Shown in pieces: positions 32,511 to 46,166 of a stretch of DNA of 64,000 nucleotides. Source of the DNA: Rotaria macrura (Eukaryota; Rotifera; Eurotatoria; Philodinida; Philodinidae). Below the pieces are notes generated by a model that searched no databases, was not told the DNA's origin, and was given only the letters and a program-made list of their open reading frames with translations. Made by a program: the position numbers and the translations under genes. The stretch spans positions 1-64,000 of the forward strand of contig OENT01000656.1 in the NCBI GenBank assembly GCA_900239685.1, written 5' to 3'. Positions within the stretch are counted from its first letter, which is position 1; every line of letters begins with the position of its first letter.

Positions 32511-35255
32511 ACTAAAAACCAAAAAACGAAGTTTTTCTTGTTAAATAAAATTTATAAGAAAAAAAAAAAAAAGAACAATACAGTCGATAAGAAACTTGAA
32601 AAAAAATTCTTTGTTCGTCTGAGCGATAATATTCAAAGTAATAAGATACAAATAGAAAATTTGTTTCTCATTATATAAAGAACAAGTACAAGGGACAAGT
32701 CAACAAATTAACTTTGAAAATGATAAGAATACAAAGAAATATTTCATATAACTTTCTTGATTGATTACAATTCTTATTTGATAATATCAAATGACCTCAA
32801 TTACTTGATGCAACATATTGTATGAAAGACAGAGCAATATTTATCATCCGAATTTGGTTTTCAAATATGTTTGAAATCAGCCGAAACATGAGTCTTGATT
32901 TTCGTTCTTTGAAAAAAAAATCGTGATTCTGATTTGAACTGGTCGTTTGTACGAAAATTGAAAAACTATCCGATTATGTTCTAAAAATAGAAAAGATTCA
33001 AAACCATTTTATAGTTATCAGGAAATCACAGCCCACTGTGACCTATAGTTATATAGATTCTTAAAAAACAGGAAGCATTCATAGCTCTCTATATTGTAAG
33101 AAAAATAATGGTGTATGGAATTAAAATCAAGAAATTCTATTATTTTGTGGCTATGAAAGACAGAATCATTTTTTACGATACATTATTCACGCTAGTAGAT
33201 TTTGTCAATTTCAAAATAACTTAAACCTTTCTTTCATTGTTCTTGAATCAATGCTTTCGTATTCTTACTACTAAAAGACGATTTATTCTTCTGTTATCAT
33301 ATGCAATAGTCATAATATACTGGTTTACAATTTAATCGTACGTTCTTTTAAGAAACTTTTCTTGAAATATAAACATATCAATACTCATCATCATACACGT
33401 ATTCTCTAGTACAAATTTCATTTCATTTTAGTGCAAAAATATATATTTCTATTGGAGAAATATTGAAAGTAACGAGGAGTAGAAAGAATTAATGACTTAG
33501 GATGGTAATAGAAAAAATTGTTATATAATTGATCGAATTTCGGGCGTAGATGTCAAGTATTTTGTTTTTGGTGAATACATGTGATAATAAAGCTGAAACC
33601 AATTCTTGCAATCGCCCAGGGCAAGAGTGAAAAATTCTCAAGATTGAAAAATAACTACCTCTCGAACCCCCCTCCTCCCGCACTGCTCCTCCCTCTATTC
33701 CTTGAACTTCTTCTCATATTGCAAAATAAACAGCTGGCGTCATACACATCAATATGTATCCGAGAAATATTATTCTATGTCAAAAGTATCGGTTAGCCTT
33801 TTGATTTATTCTCTATTCAAAAGAGAAACATAACAGATAATTAGGAAAGGAAAGACTATTTGATGATGTTGATTGCTTTTTGTTCATTATCTATTAGTTA
33901 TCTAGTTCGAATCTCAGAATATGATGTTTGTCAGAAAGAGATTTACTATTCTTTCATCATTGAATACATCATCATTCTATATCTATGTCAGTTGCAACAA
34001 GAATCTAAAGACATCAAATGTGGAATGTATCAATACGTCTTATCATCTGTCATTCATAATATGATGATCATAGAACCTGAAATAAAATTTTCATCTGGAT
34101 CTAATAATCATAATTATTCAATCGAAATAATGCTGTCTCATTTGATCAATGGAAAAAACCTGCTTCGGTTCTAAAAAAAATTCGTTAACACAATAATACG
34201 CGATCGCTTCTTTTCAAGGTAGTGAATGGTGTTTGCCGATTCACTTGATTTTCTTCCTTTCTGTCTTTTGTAGATTTATCATCTGTAAGTAGTCTCTTGG
34301 GAGAAAAAGAATAAAATCTACATGTATTTATGCCACGATAGATTATTACTGTCTGATTGATTATCTGAAGAGGTATTATATGACAGAAAAATAAAAGTTT
34401 CATGAATTTTAGTTGAAATCTTTAANTGTTTGAAATAAATCCAATGGTGATATGATGTGAATTTCAATTGGAAATTCTCGGATAAAACTTCTTGTTACCT
34501 ATATGTTGTCTGTACTATTAATAAAATCTATTTACATTTTGTATTCGAAACTGATTTATTCATTTCAAAAAAGAAAAGACAAACAGAAAAGATTGTGAGC
34601 AGAAAAGAAACACACGACGCGTATATAATTATAGTAAATAAAGAATAGTTAGCAGCAAATAAGAGAATAGCAAACAAAGAAAAACTTGTTTGTAAATTGA
34701 AATAACTAGATCATTATTTTGCACTCGTTTCTCTTTCGTTTTATAGAAATATACATATAGAAATAACGACACATTTCAAAAAAAAAAGATAATCTGAAGT
34801 TTTTTTTTGTCCGTTTTTTTGTAAAAGCAACCAAGTAAATGTTATTTTTTTTTGGTTTCGTGTACATTATGCAAGAAAAAAGAAAACAAGAAGTGTATTG
34901 AGTGAAACAGATCGACAGAAGATGAAATAATACATACATCTGACAACATATACAAAACGATACATCAAGATAGAACAAACAGAGAAGAACATGGAATAGT
35001 GCATTGTTTGATATTTCTCTTACGTTAGTCTCCTAGAAACGCAGACATAATGCACTTGAACAAGAAATTTCGGTTTTCGATTTTCACTGTCTACCGGACC
35101 TAACAGGAGAGGTCACAAGAAAGAGAAAACAGTGTCACTGGAGTTTTCTGAGAAACAAAAGTTATTGAATAAAGGCAAAAAAAAAAGATATGTAGAAAGT
35201 CTCGATTGTTTTGTATGTATTTTTGAGCATGTCTCTTAGTTGATTCTTTTTCTTC
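32511..35255. other. intergenic region between convergent PSMG4 and Galpha-o genes
   Basis: AT-rich and without a convincing gene. A 104-codon open frame at 33860-34174 and one at 34978-34706 give biased peptides with no family features. There is one ambiguous base at 34426 and a C-rich patch near 33666-33700. PSMG4 uses the AATAAA at 32544. Confidence 0.5.
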
Positions 35256-36830
35256 TCAATATAAACCACAGCCGCGAAGATTTAATGTAATGATAACCTA
35301 ATGAAAACAAAAAAAAACGATCCGTAGACATTTGTTTATTTTCATTGATGACAATCGAATCAATTTCTTACATCTGTGACAGCATCAAATACAAATTGCA
35401 CATTTTGTGTATCTGTTGCACATGTATGATGACAGTAAACTTCTTTTTGTGTTGATTTATTTTTCGCAACGAATTGTGCTTGAATATATTCAGCAGCTGG
35501 ATCATATTCATTCGGTCCTGTATATTCACGAAAACACAGTGTTAGTGGTGAACGTTTAATTTTTTCTTCAAATAAATCTTTTTTGTTTAAAAACAAGATT
35601 ATGCCCGTATAAACAAACCTAAAAATAGAATTTCGATTAGAAACAGTGTTGACGACTTTCTTTTGTGCAATCAAATATTTCATACATACCATTTATTATT
35701 ACAAATACTATCAAATAAACGTAAAGATTCATGCATACGATTTGTTGATTCATCTTCGTAAAGAACTTGATCATATTCTGAAAGGGCAACACAAAATATT
35801 ATAGCAGTAACATCTTCAAAACAATGAATCCTATTGAAGAGAAAAGAAAAAACAAACAAAATATTCGTTTTCTAAATTTCCTAATCAATTAACGAACCAT
35901 TTCTTTCGTTCAGATCGTTGTCCGCCAACATCAAACAATCGAAAATTAAGATTTTTAAATGAAAAATTTATTTCAACAATTCCAGTTGTTTTAACACGTG
36001 TTCGCAATATATCTTGTTCGTTGGGTAGGAAATCGGGTGAACCAATACGGTACAATTGATCGAGAAAATATTGTGCTGAATCGTTTAATTGATATTCATT
36101 ACTACGAAGAAAACATTGTTGAACGCCAGCATCAGCCCACAAACGTTCCATCGATGATAATAGTTCACTATTGAATGGCTCGGTATCTTTCATACGTTGT
36201 ATAACTTCAAGTACACGATGAGCATCAGGTTCTCGTTCGACTGATGCAAATTGTATATTAAGCATATTCATGGCGCGTATGATTGCGCCCAATGATTGAA
36301 TTGTATTAGAATAAACAACTGGACGATACTGTTCGAATTCTTCTTTAGTATAACCATGTTGATGTATAATACGCATTTGTTTAACAATAGTTGATTTACC
36401 CGATTCACCAGCACCTAAATGTAGAATCATTATTTATCGGTAAAAATAAAAGATTCGAACAAAAACAAAGAATATGCTCTCTTTTTTCATACCAAGTAAT
36501 AAGAGTTTAACATCTTTAGCTGCTCGTTCAGCATCTTCTTTTATTAATCGATCAAGTGCTTTGCTGTACTAAAACAATAAGTTACATTTTAAAAACAATT
36601 GAATTTCTAATCGAGAAAAGCATTAATAAATTTTAGAAAAAAAAAATATACATATATGTATAAAATTAAATGTTGTGTTATGTTAATCAAAGAAAGGCAA
36701 AAACTATCTATCTTACTGATAATAAAATTCTGCAAGAATAAAAATGTAATATATATATATAAATAAAATAAAATCAAACTGTATGTACTTCTTTTTGTCG
36801 TTTTTCATCTTGACTTGTTGCACAACCCAT
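35256..36830 (-). CDS. GNAO1: heterotrimeric G protein alpha subunit, Galpha-o class (6 exons)
   Basis: Minus-strand exons 36830-36789, 36568-36493, 36414-35898, 35830-35690, 35618-35372 and 35297-35256 join to exactly 354 residues, the family length. Galpha-o couples seven-transmembrane receptors to inhibitory signalling and releases Gbeta-gamma at the plasma membrane. MGC at the start gives the myristoylation and palmitoylation sites. [14 protein letters not shown] (from residue 40) is the P-loop; [11 protein letters not shown] carries the switch I Arg and Thr. [12 protein letters not shown] is switch [10 protein letters not shown] and TCATDT bind guanine. The last exon is only 42 bases and encodes LNLRGCGLY, whose Cys four from the end is the pertussis-toxin site and whose RGCGLY end marks Galpha-o rather than Galpha-i. 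The exon 1 donor (GTACAT) was chosen because it gives the family length. The gene is head-to-head with KIAA0930. Confidence 0.95.
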
Positions 36831-37323
36831 TGTTAAGTTGATAATCAATTTTTTTGTTTGTTTCTCTGTATAATATATTTTAATGAATTTTATATCTTGC
36901 TGCAAACGATCATTTGCACATTTGTAATCAATACACTACACAAATAATAATCATAAAATAAGAGGACGAGAAGAGAAGTATGTTGACGCCATTTTTTTTC
37001 CTTATCGATAGAAAAGAAAATAATTATGATTCAACAGACATACACCTAGTGACACTGTAGAAACGTTTTAAATAAATGCATTAGAATAAAAACTACTGAA
37101 CGTTTTTTTCTGTGTATAACGATTATCATTTTCGGATTTTCTCATCGTATTTCGAGTTAAAAATGTATTGGCTTTTTTTCTCAAACTCTTTTATTATTAG
37201 TACTATTTCAAACCAATTAATTTTATTTCTTCACGACGTCGTACAAATAACAAATTTGTGTTATTAGCCTTTTATATTTAAATTTTGTTTCGAAAAATTC
37301 ACTTGAATACTCCAAGTGATTGA
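36831..37323. promoter_or_regulatory. short divergent intergenic region, likely shared promoter region
   Basis: About 490 bases separate the start codons of the minus-strand Galpha-o gene and the plus-strand KIAA0930 gene. The spacing suggests a bidirectional promoter. No specific element could be identified. Confidence 0.4.
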
Positions 37324-40163
<2,840 letters not shown>

Positions 40164-40475
40164 TAATCAAAAGATATTCAATGAATCTAATTTTAAAAGT
40201 CAAAAATAAATAAATGATTATCAATGTGAACATTTCTCTTCTCTTTTTTTTCTTGTACTCCTCCATTTTTGTGTATTCGATTGTTTTTGTTTTTTCGTTG
40301 TGTATTATTTCTTTTTTTTCTTCTTCTGATGTTCAGTATTTGTGCAATATTTATGTGTATATTCATTTATTCAGTCATTTATTTTTATTATTTATTTATC
40401 GAAAAAATTAACAATGACTATAGATGTTTACATATATTCTCTTATTATTTTTCTCTATATTATGTCTTTTTTATT

Positions 40476-40495
40476 AACGTTAACATAATACACAG
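40476..40495 (+). promoter_or_regulatory. 3' splice acceptor 2 bases before the PPR start codon
   Basis: A T-rich tract ending ATACACAG is followed by two bases and ATG at 40498. It is a candidate trans-splice (spliced-leader) acceptor for the second gene of the cluster, or the acceptor of an untranslated exon. Confidence 0.45.
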
Positions 40496-40497
40496 AT

Positions 40498-43416
40498 ATG
40501 TCGATGCTAAACTTCATTCACCGTCCATTAAAAAATTTGATTGATCCAAGACTATTTATTTGTCGTTATCAATCACAAAGACTATTAGATTTATTGAATA
40601 AAAAGGCTGCCATTGAAATTGAAACTAATCATGAATTAGAAACATTACCGTTAGATAATACAATTGAATGGAATAAAAAACTAAAATTCTATCGTATGCG
40701 AAGTGAAGAAAAACACGCATTAAAATTATTCGAAATCGGCATACGAAAATGTCAATTTCAACCAGATTATATTACATATATTAGTATGCTTGAAATATGT
40801 AAAGATATCAGAGATGTTGATAGTGGACATTTCATACATCGAATTATTAATAAATCATCTGTACGCGATAATAGTCGAATACAAACTCTTCTAATGGTAT
40901 GATTCTATATTTATTTATTTGTTTTATTAAAAATAAAAAAAAAACTAATTTCTATTTGTTATCATTAAGGAAGTGTACATGAAATGTGGCGATGTCGATA
41001 GTGCTCGAGAAATGTTTGATACATTAAAAAATCGAACAGTCGTCGATTACAATGCATTAATGTCGTAGGTGTTATTTTTACTTTAAAGTATTTGATTTAC
41101 GAAAAAAGAACAACGTCATAAGAGTTGTTTTGAAAAAAAAGCAAATGTCTATTTTCTAATTAATAGATAATCATCTTTTCGATTGATTATGATCTAACGA
41201 GTTGATTGAGGAAGGGACAAGGAAAACTTTTGTAGTTATCTAATTTTTGATCTAGCGCTTTGATGGAAAAGGCATAGAGATCACATCGATTGTGTTGTTT
41301 GATGTAAATGGATAATTAATATAGAAATGTATGAAAATGAGTTCGATTGAAAAAAATGAAACTAACACAATTATAAAAATGTTGCTAGTTTTTCTCAAGT
41401 TGAAAATTTGATCGTTATTTGTCTGTTCTGGAGTTTTATAATATAACGTTATGAGATGTGGTACCACAAAAAGAACGGTCGTTCTCTGTATCTTCTATGA
41501 TATTGAACTCGAATAATTTAATCATATCGTCGACTATCTTATTCTTCTCTCATTCATCAACAGAATAGAAATAACAAGTTCTCGTCAGAAACTATAGATT
41601 TGATATGAAAAAGGAAAAATTTTTGTTGAAATCTTCTACCTTAATATTGTTCTATAAATAGGATCCAGAGTTTTCTTTGAGTTATTCAGACAAGTATTCT
41701 CGTTCGTGTTCTAAAAGTGCACGTCTATTGAATTGAGTTTTCTGATTCAAATACTGTTCTATTTATCATTTTTTATCACACGATGAAAATTATTTCAATA
41801 TCATATGAAAAGTTTCTTGCCAATAATCATTTATATATGTATTTGTGTACGATGCTCATGAACACAGCATGTTAATAAAGAAAAATCTGAAAGCATTATT
41901 TTTTTCAATGAAAGTTCATTCGAAACTTGTGGGTATCGGTTTTTGTTACTACTGGTACTCAATTCTTCTTTTAGTTTTTGATAAATATTCTCAATGAAAT
42001 TTTCATGTCCTTTGGTGAACTAGAACAGTAAAGATGTTTCCGGAAAGAAAAAAAAAAGATGAAACAACAAAATGTTCTTAAAACTTGTGATAAGATGTTT
42101 CGAGAATATTGCTTTTTTAATGTTTAGAGCTTACAATACACATCAACATTCACAACGTGCGTTAGATCTTTTCCATGAAATGCGTGACAAAGCTCAAATA
42201 AAACCTAATAATGTATCGTTCATTATATTCTTTCAAGCATGTAAAAAAATTAAAGCATTTGAACAAGGAAAAGCATTACATGAAGAAATTAAACAAAAAA
42301 CATCAAACTATATCAAAAATAAGGTGAGATATTAATCTTTTATTATGTTTTTCTTTACTAGTCAAGTAGGCATCTATCTATTAATAGACAAAAATTTTCG
42401 TGGTTTATTTGTTTTTGTATATACGAACAAATGTGCACTGTCAATTTTTTTAAGATGACAAAGAGAAGATATTCATTAACATCTGTTCTTATGAATAGAG
42501 AGAGAGAGAGAGACAGACGATGAATGATAGACATCTGAAGTAGTAGTATCTCTGTGACTGACAGAAGTGTCTGTCTATAGTGTTTCAAGGAAATTTCAAT
42601 GTTATCTCGAAAGAACTTCTATGAAGATAAGTAACATTGTCTGACAAAATTTGAATTACATCTGATGAAAATTTTCGTCAATTAATACAATGATTTAACA
42701 TTCCCAAAGACAAGCTGTTATGATTAATCTATCTATTCATATTCTAAACTCTTGTCGATGATATAAAAATGAAAAATCTATCAGTATATTTAATTATTTG
42801 TTTGCTTGAAAAGTATTACAAAAATAAAACAAGACTTCCTTGTGGAAATGTAAATTTTGCAATAAAAAAAGACTCAAACAAATTATGTTTATGAAAGTGT
42901 CGCACATTGCACCAGAAATCAATAACTTATATTCTACTTCAGAACATGTAAAACTATTGAAAACATTCGCTATTCTATGCTAAAAAACTGTTCTTAGATA
43001 AAGAAGTGAGATGTGATCAAAATACAATCGATGATAATAATTATGAACTAATTTTATTGTAGGAACTTGCAAATGAAATCTTAGCTATGTATGTTGCATC
43101 TGGTGATTATGCAATAGCTGAAGAATATTTGAATCAAATTAAAGAACCAACCGTACCGAACTATGTCGCATTCATGAATTATTACAATCAATCGAAAAAT
43201 TGGAAACGTACAATAGAATTATACAATCAAATGAAAACTCAGCGTAGAATTCAACCAGATGTACCAACATATTTAGAAGTTTTAACAGCTATAAAAGAAC
43301 TGAATGATATTGATCAAGGAAAACAAGTCCAAGAAGATTTATTAAAACAAAATCTTTGGCAAAGTCATGCTGAAATACAAAAATTATTAGAAGAAATTTT
43401 CAAGAAATCTACATAA
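40498..43416 (+). CDS. pentatricopeptide repeat protein of plant-like PLS style (4 exons)
   Basis: Exons 40498-40896, 40970-41064, 42128-42323 and 43063-43416 join in frame to 347 residues. The protein is a run of roughly six PPR helical hairpins with alternating unit lengths as in the plant PLS class: P-like (QPDYITYISMLEICKDIRDV), L-like (GHFIHRIINKSSVRDN), S-like (LLMEVYMKCGDVDSAREMFD, TVVDYNALMSAY), repeated through KPNNVSFIIFFQACKKIKAF, GKALHEEIKQK, ILAMYVASGDYAIAEEYL and QPDVPTYLEVLTAIKEL. Plant PLS proteins bind RNA in organelles and often carry E/DYW editing domains; none is present here, the protein ending soon after the last repeat. The basic, hydrophobic N-terminus (FIHRPLKNLIDPRLFICRY) could be a mitochondrial signal. 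It starts 334 bases after KIAA0930 and ends 133 bases before the methyltransferase. Transfer from a plant or alga is possible, but introns show it is domesticated. Confidence 0.85.
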
Positions 43417-43459
43417 TCAATAGTAAAATAAGTTTTTGTTATCTGTTTTAAAAATTGAA

Positions 43460-43465
43460 AATAAA
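43460..43465 (+). terminator. polyadenylation signal between the PPR and methyltransferase genes
   Basis: AATAAA lies 44 bases past the PPR stop and about 80 bases before the acceptor at 43545-43546. This spacing is typical between genes in spliced-leader operons. Confidence 0.55.
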
Positions 43466-43529
43466 ACTAAATAGAAAAAAAAAGAAAGAAGGAAGAAGAA
43501 GAATCGTTCGATTGTGTAACAAACGATAA

Positions 43530-43546
43530 ATATAACTATGTTGTAG
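43530..43546 (+). promoter_or_regulatory. 3' splice acceptor 3 bases before the methyltransferase start codon
   Basis: ATGTTGTAG is followed by ACA and then the ATG at 43550. With only 133 bases between stop and start there is little room for an independent promoter, so a trans-splice acceptor is plausible. Confidence 0.5.
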
Positions 43547-43549
43547 ACA

Positions 43550-45965
43550 ATGGATTCTAGATCGATGAGTAATGATGAACAATATTTTCAATCCTATGAT
43601 CAATTTCAAGTTCATGAATTAATGCTACGTGATCGTCCACGTGTTACCGCTTATTATGATGCTATAATGAATAATAAGAATCTATTTGAAAATAAGGTAA
43701 TTTAATAATTACAATCAATCGTTGTCTATCAATAGATATTTTCTAATAGATTGTACTCGATGTTGGCTCGGGAACGGGAGTATTGAGTATGTTCGCTGCT
43801 AAAGCTGGTGCTAAACGTGTTTATGCTGTTGACGCTTGTCCAAATATATGTGATTTGGCCCAAAGTTTAATTAAATGCAATGGTTTACAAGATCGCGTTG
43901 AAGTGATCAATAAACGTGTTGAAGATATTGAAAAATTTGATGAAAATATTGATATTATTATTAGTGAATGGATGGGTATGAATTGAAGAATAATTAACAA
44001 TGACTACAAATAATTTGTTACTTTTCTTATTTAAAATTTTCCATCGTAATCCTTTCAGTACACGACTACTTTCATTTGTTACGATAAAATATTCCATGTA
44101 TGAGCAACTCAGTTTTTGAGACATGTCAATATTGATTTGTGTATAGCTCACAAATTGTGTACCATATTTAGAAAACATTTCTAATTGACACTCAGTAACG
44201 ATAAAAGAGTCGAGAAAGTCAGCAATTGTCATAGAACATAAATTGTTAGTAGTTTATTAACATGTCATGGGTATTAGATTTTTTTTTCTTTCTTTCTATG
44301 TTTTCTGAATCTTGCAAAAAATAAGATTTAAGTGCAAATGTTCTATTATGACATTTCTCTAAGTAGTTAAGTTAATTGAACAACAATGCTAAGTTCTCAA
44401 GATAGTGAGATAATAGTGAATCGTATTGAAAATCATTAGCAATCTATTCGACAACATGATATGTAAACTAGAAATAAATCACGATAAAAATGTTTTAAAA
44501 GAATACTTATACATAAGTTTTGACTTTTAATTAAACATGGTGACTACCGAAGAATCTGATAGCCGATTCTTGTGTGACGCTTTTAAAAGCACAATCACAT
44601 CGACAAGAATCTGGATAATAGAAATTTACTATAGGAATGAAATCTAATGAAAAGATTGTTTTTCAAATTTCAACAAAATCATAATTTGTTAGTTGAATTG
44701 AAATCGGATGTCGAAACACTAGACTACTTCCGTTTGAATTTACATAGAGACACAAATACATGCATTCATTTGAAGGGACAGTGTTTGTCCTCTTGAAATT
44801 CGAACGAAAATTTGAATCAATATTTCACTTTTACTAAAAGTTCAACAAGCGTATTAAACGATTCTGATTTATTCAATTTTATTCTTCTTTCAATAGAGAA
44901 ATATCAACGATAGCATGTTGCTATTTCTCATAGATACACATCATTTCCGTTTTTTGTTTTAGGTTTTTATCTTTTTCATGAAAGTATGCTCGAATCAGTG
45001 ATATATGCACGTGATCATTTTCTTCAAACATCATTACAAAATGACGATAATACATTTGAATCAACTGAATCGATCGTGATTTTTCCATCGCATGCTTATT
45101 TAGTTAGTTTAATCATATGACGCACTATTTTCTTAACTTTATTAGATTGTTTTATGTTTAAATATTTTAGTATTGCGCTCCGTTTATCGATCAACATATA
45201 CGCATTGAATCGAATACAATGTGGAATGATTATTTTGATTTGAATTTTTCACCTGTTCGTCAACATATAAAAAATTCTGATCTCAGTGAATGTGTTATTG
45301 AAACAATTGAACCATCGCAACTTGTTCAAGATGGACAATTAATTCAATCGATTGATCTTCGTACTGTACGAATCGATGAATTACGTTCTATGCGTTCATT
45401 TTGTGAATTCAATATTGATAATACATGTATCATATCAGGTTTTTGTTTTTGGTTCGATTGTTATTTTTCTTCAAATAATAATTCATCGATATTACGTTCA
45501 ACACGTTTAACAACAAGTCCACATTCAACAAAAACTCATTGGAAACAAACACTTGTATTTCTACCCGAAGATATTTATCCATTGAAAGATGACATTGTAC
45601 CAGTCAATATTAAATTAAAACAATCATCAACAAATAGAAGACATTACAATTTAACAATATCAATTAAGAAAATAAAGGAAAATTTACATAACAATGGTGA
45701 AAAGCCGTCCAATAATGAAAATTTACTAAGTCCATCGGATAGTAAACGACGACGTAGACGACGTTCATCAACACTATCAACCGATAAACGTATGACATCG
45801 GAAAGTCAATCAATGGATACAACAAGTGATAGTAGTTCGACGGATAGTGACAATGATAGTAATCAATCGGGTGAACATCCTATTCCATGTTCATGCGATC
45901 GTAATAGATGCAAACTAATCAAGATAATTATTGAGAAATATAATGAAGAAAATATTGTAGAATAG
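43550..45965 (+). CDS. type I protein arginine methyltransferase, PRMT6/PRMT1-like (4 exons)
   Basis: Exons 43550-43696, 43750-43975, 44963-45102 and 45171-45965 give about 435 residues. Type I PRMTs transfer methyl from S-adenosylmethionine to arginine to form asymmetric dimethylarginine, mostly in the nucleus. The hallmarks are all visible: YFQSYDQFQVHELMLRD (YFxxY helix), VLDVGSGTGVLSMFAAKAGA (SAM motif I, from residue 51), VYAVDA, the double-Glu loop IIISEWMG plus HESMLESV, and the THW loop in STSPHSTKTHWKQTLVF. HESML and the post-THW region look closer to PRMT6 than PRMT1, but I cannot settle the subfamily. The last ~80 residues are an unusual extension: KRRRRRRSS (likely nuclear signal), a Ser/Asp-rich stretch and a short Cys cluster (CSCDRNRC). 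The motif I-following acid is Asp where Glu is usual. Intron 2 is ~1 kb. Confidence 0.88.
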
Positions 45966-46144
45966 AACATCATTCGATATTTTCGTGCTGTTTTTGTTTT
46001 CTAACATATGTTGTCTTTTATTTTGTATACATGATTGTTATTATATTCATATGTTCATGTATTGAAGTGAAAACACTTGTGTGTACGTTTATGTAGTCAG
46101 TAGAAAAAACAATACTTTAACCATTTCAATGCAGAATGCATTTG

Positions 46145-46162
46145 TTTATCTGGGTTTTCTAG
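46145..46162 (+). promoter_or_regulatory. 3' splice acceptor 4 bases before the MAP3K4 start codon
   Basis: A strong polypyrimidine acceptor (GGGTTTTCTAG) is followed by ATAA and ATG at 46167, about 200 bases after the methyltransferase stop. It is either a trans-splice site or an untranslated-exon acceptor. Confidence 0.5.
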
Positions 46163-46166
46163 ATAA

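Noticed and set aside
33860..34174. 104-codon open frame between PSMG4 and Galpha-o
   Set aside because: The peptide is biased and lacks any family feature; no supporting splice structure or conserved motif.
43885..44232. 115-codon minus-strand open frame across methyltransferase exon 2 and intron 2
   Set aside because: The coding strand is clearly plus (SEWMG motif); the antisense peptide is not protein-like.
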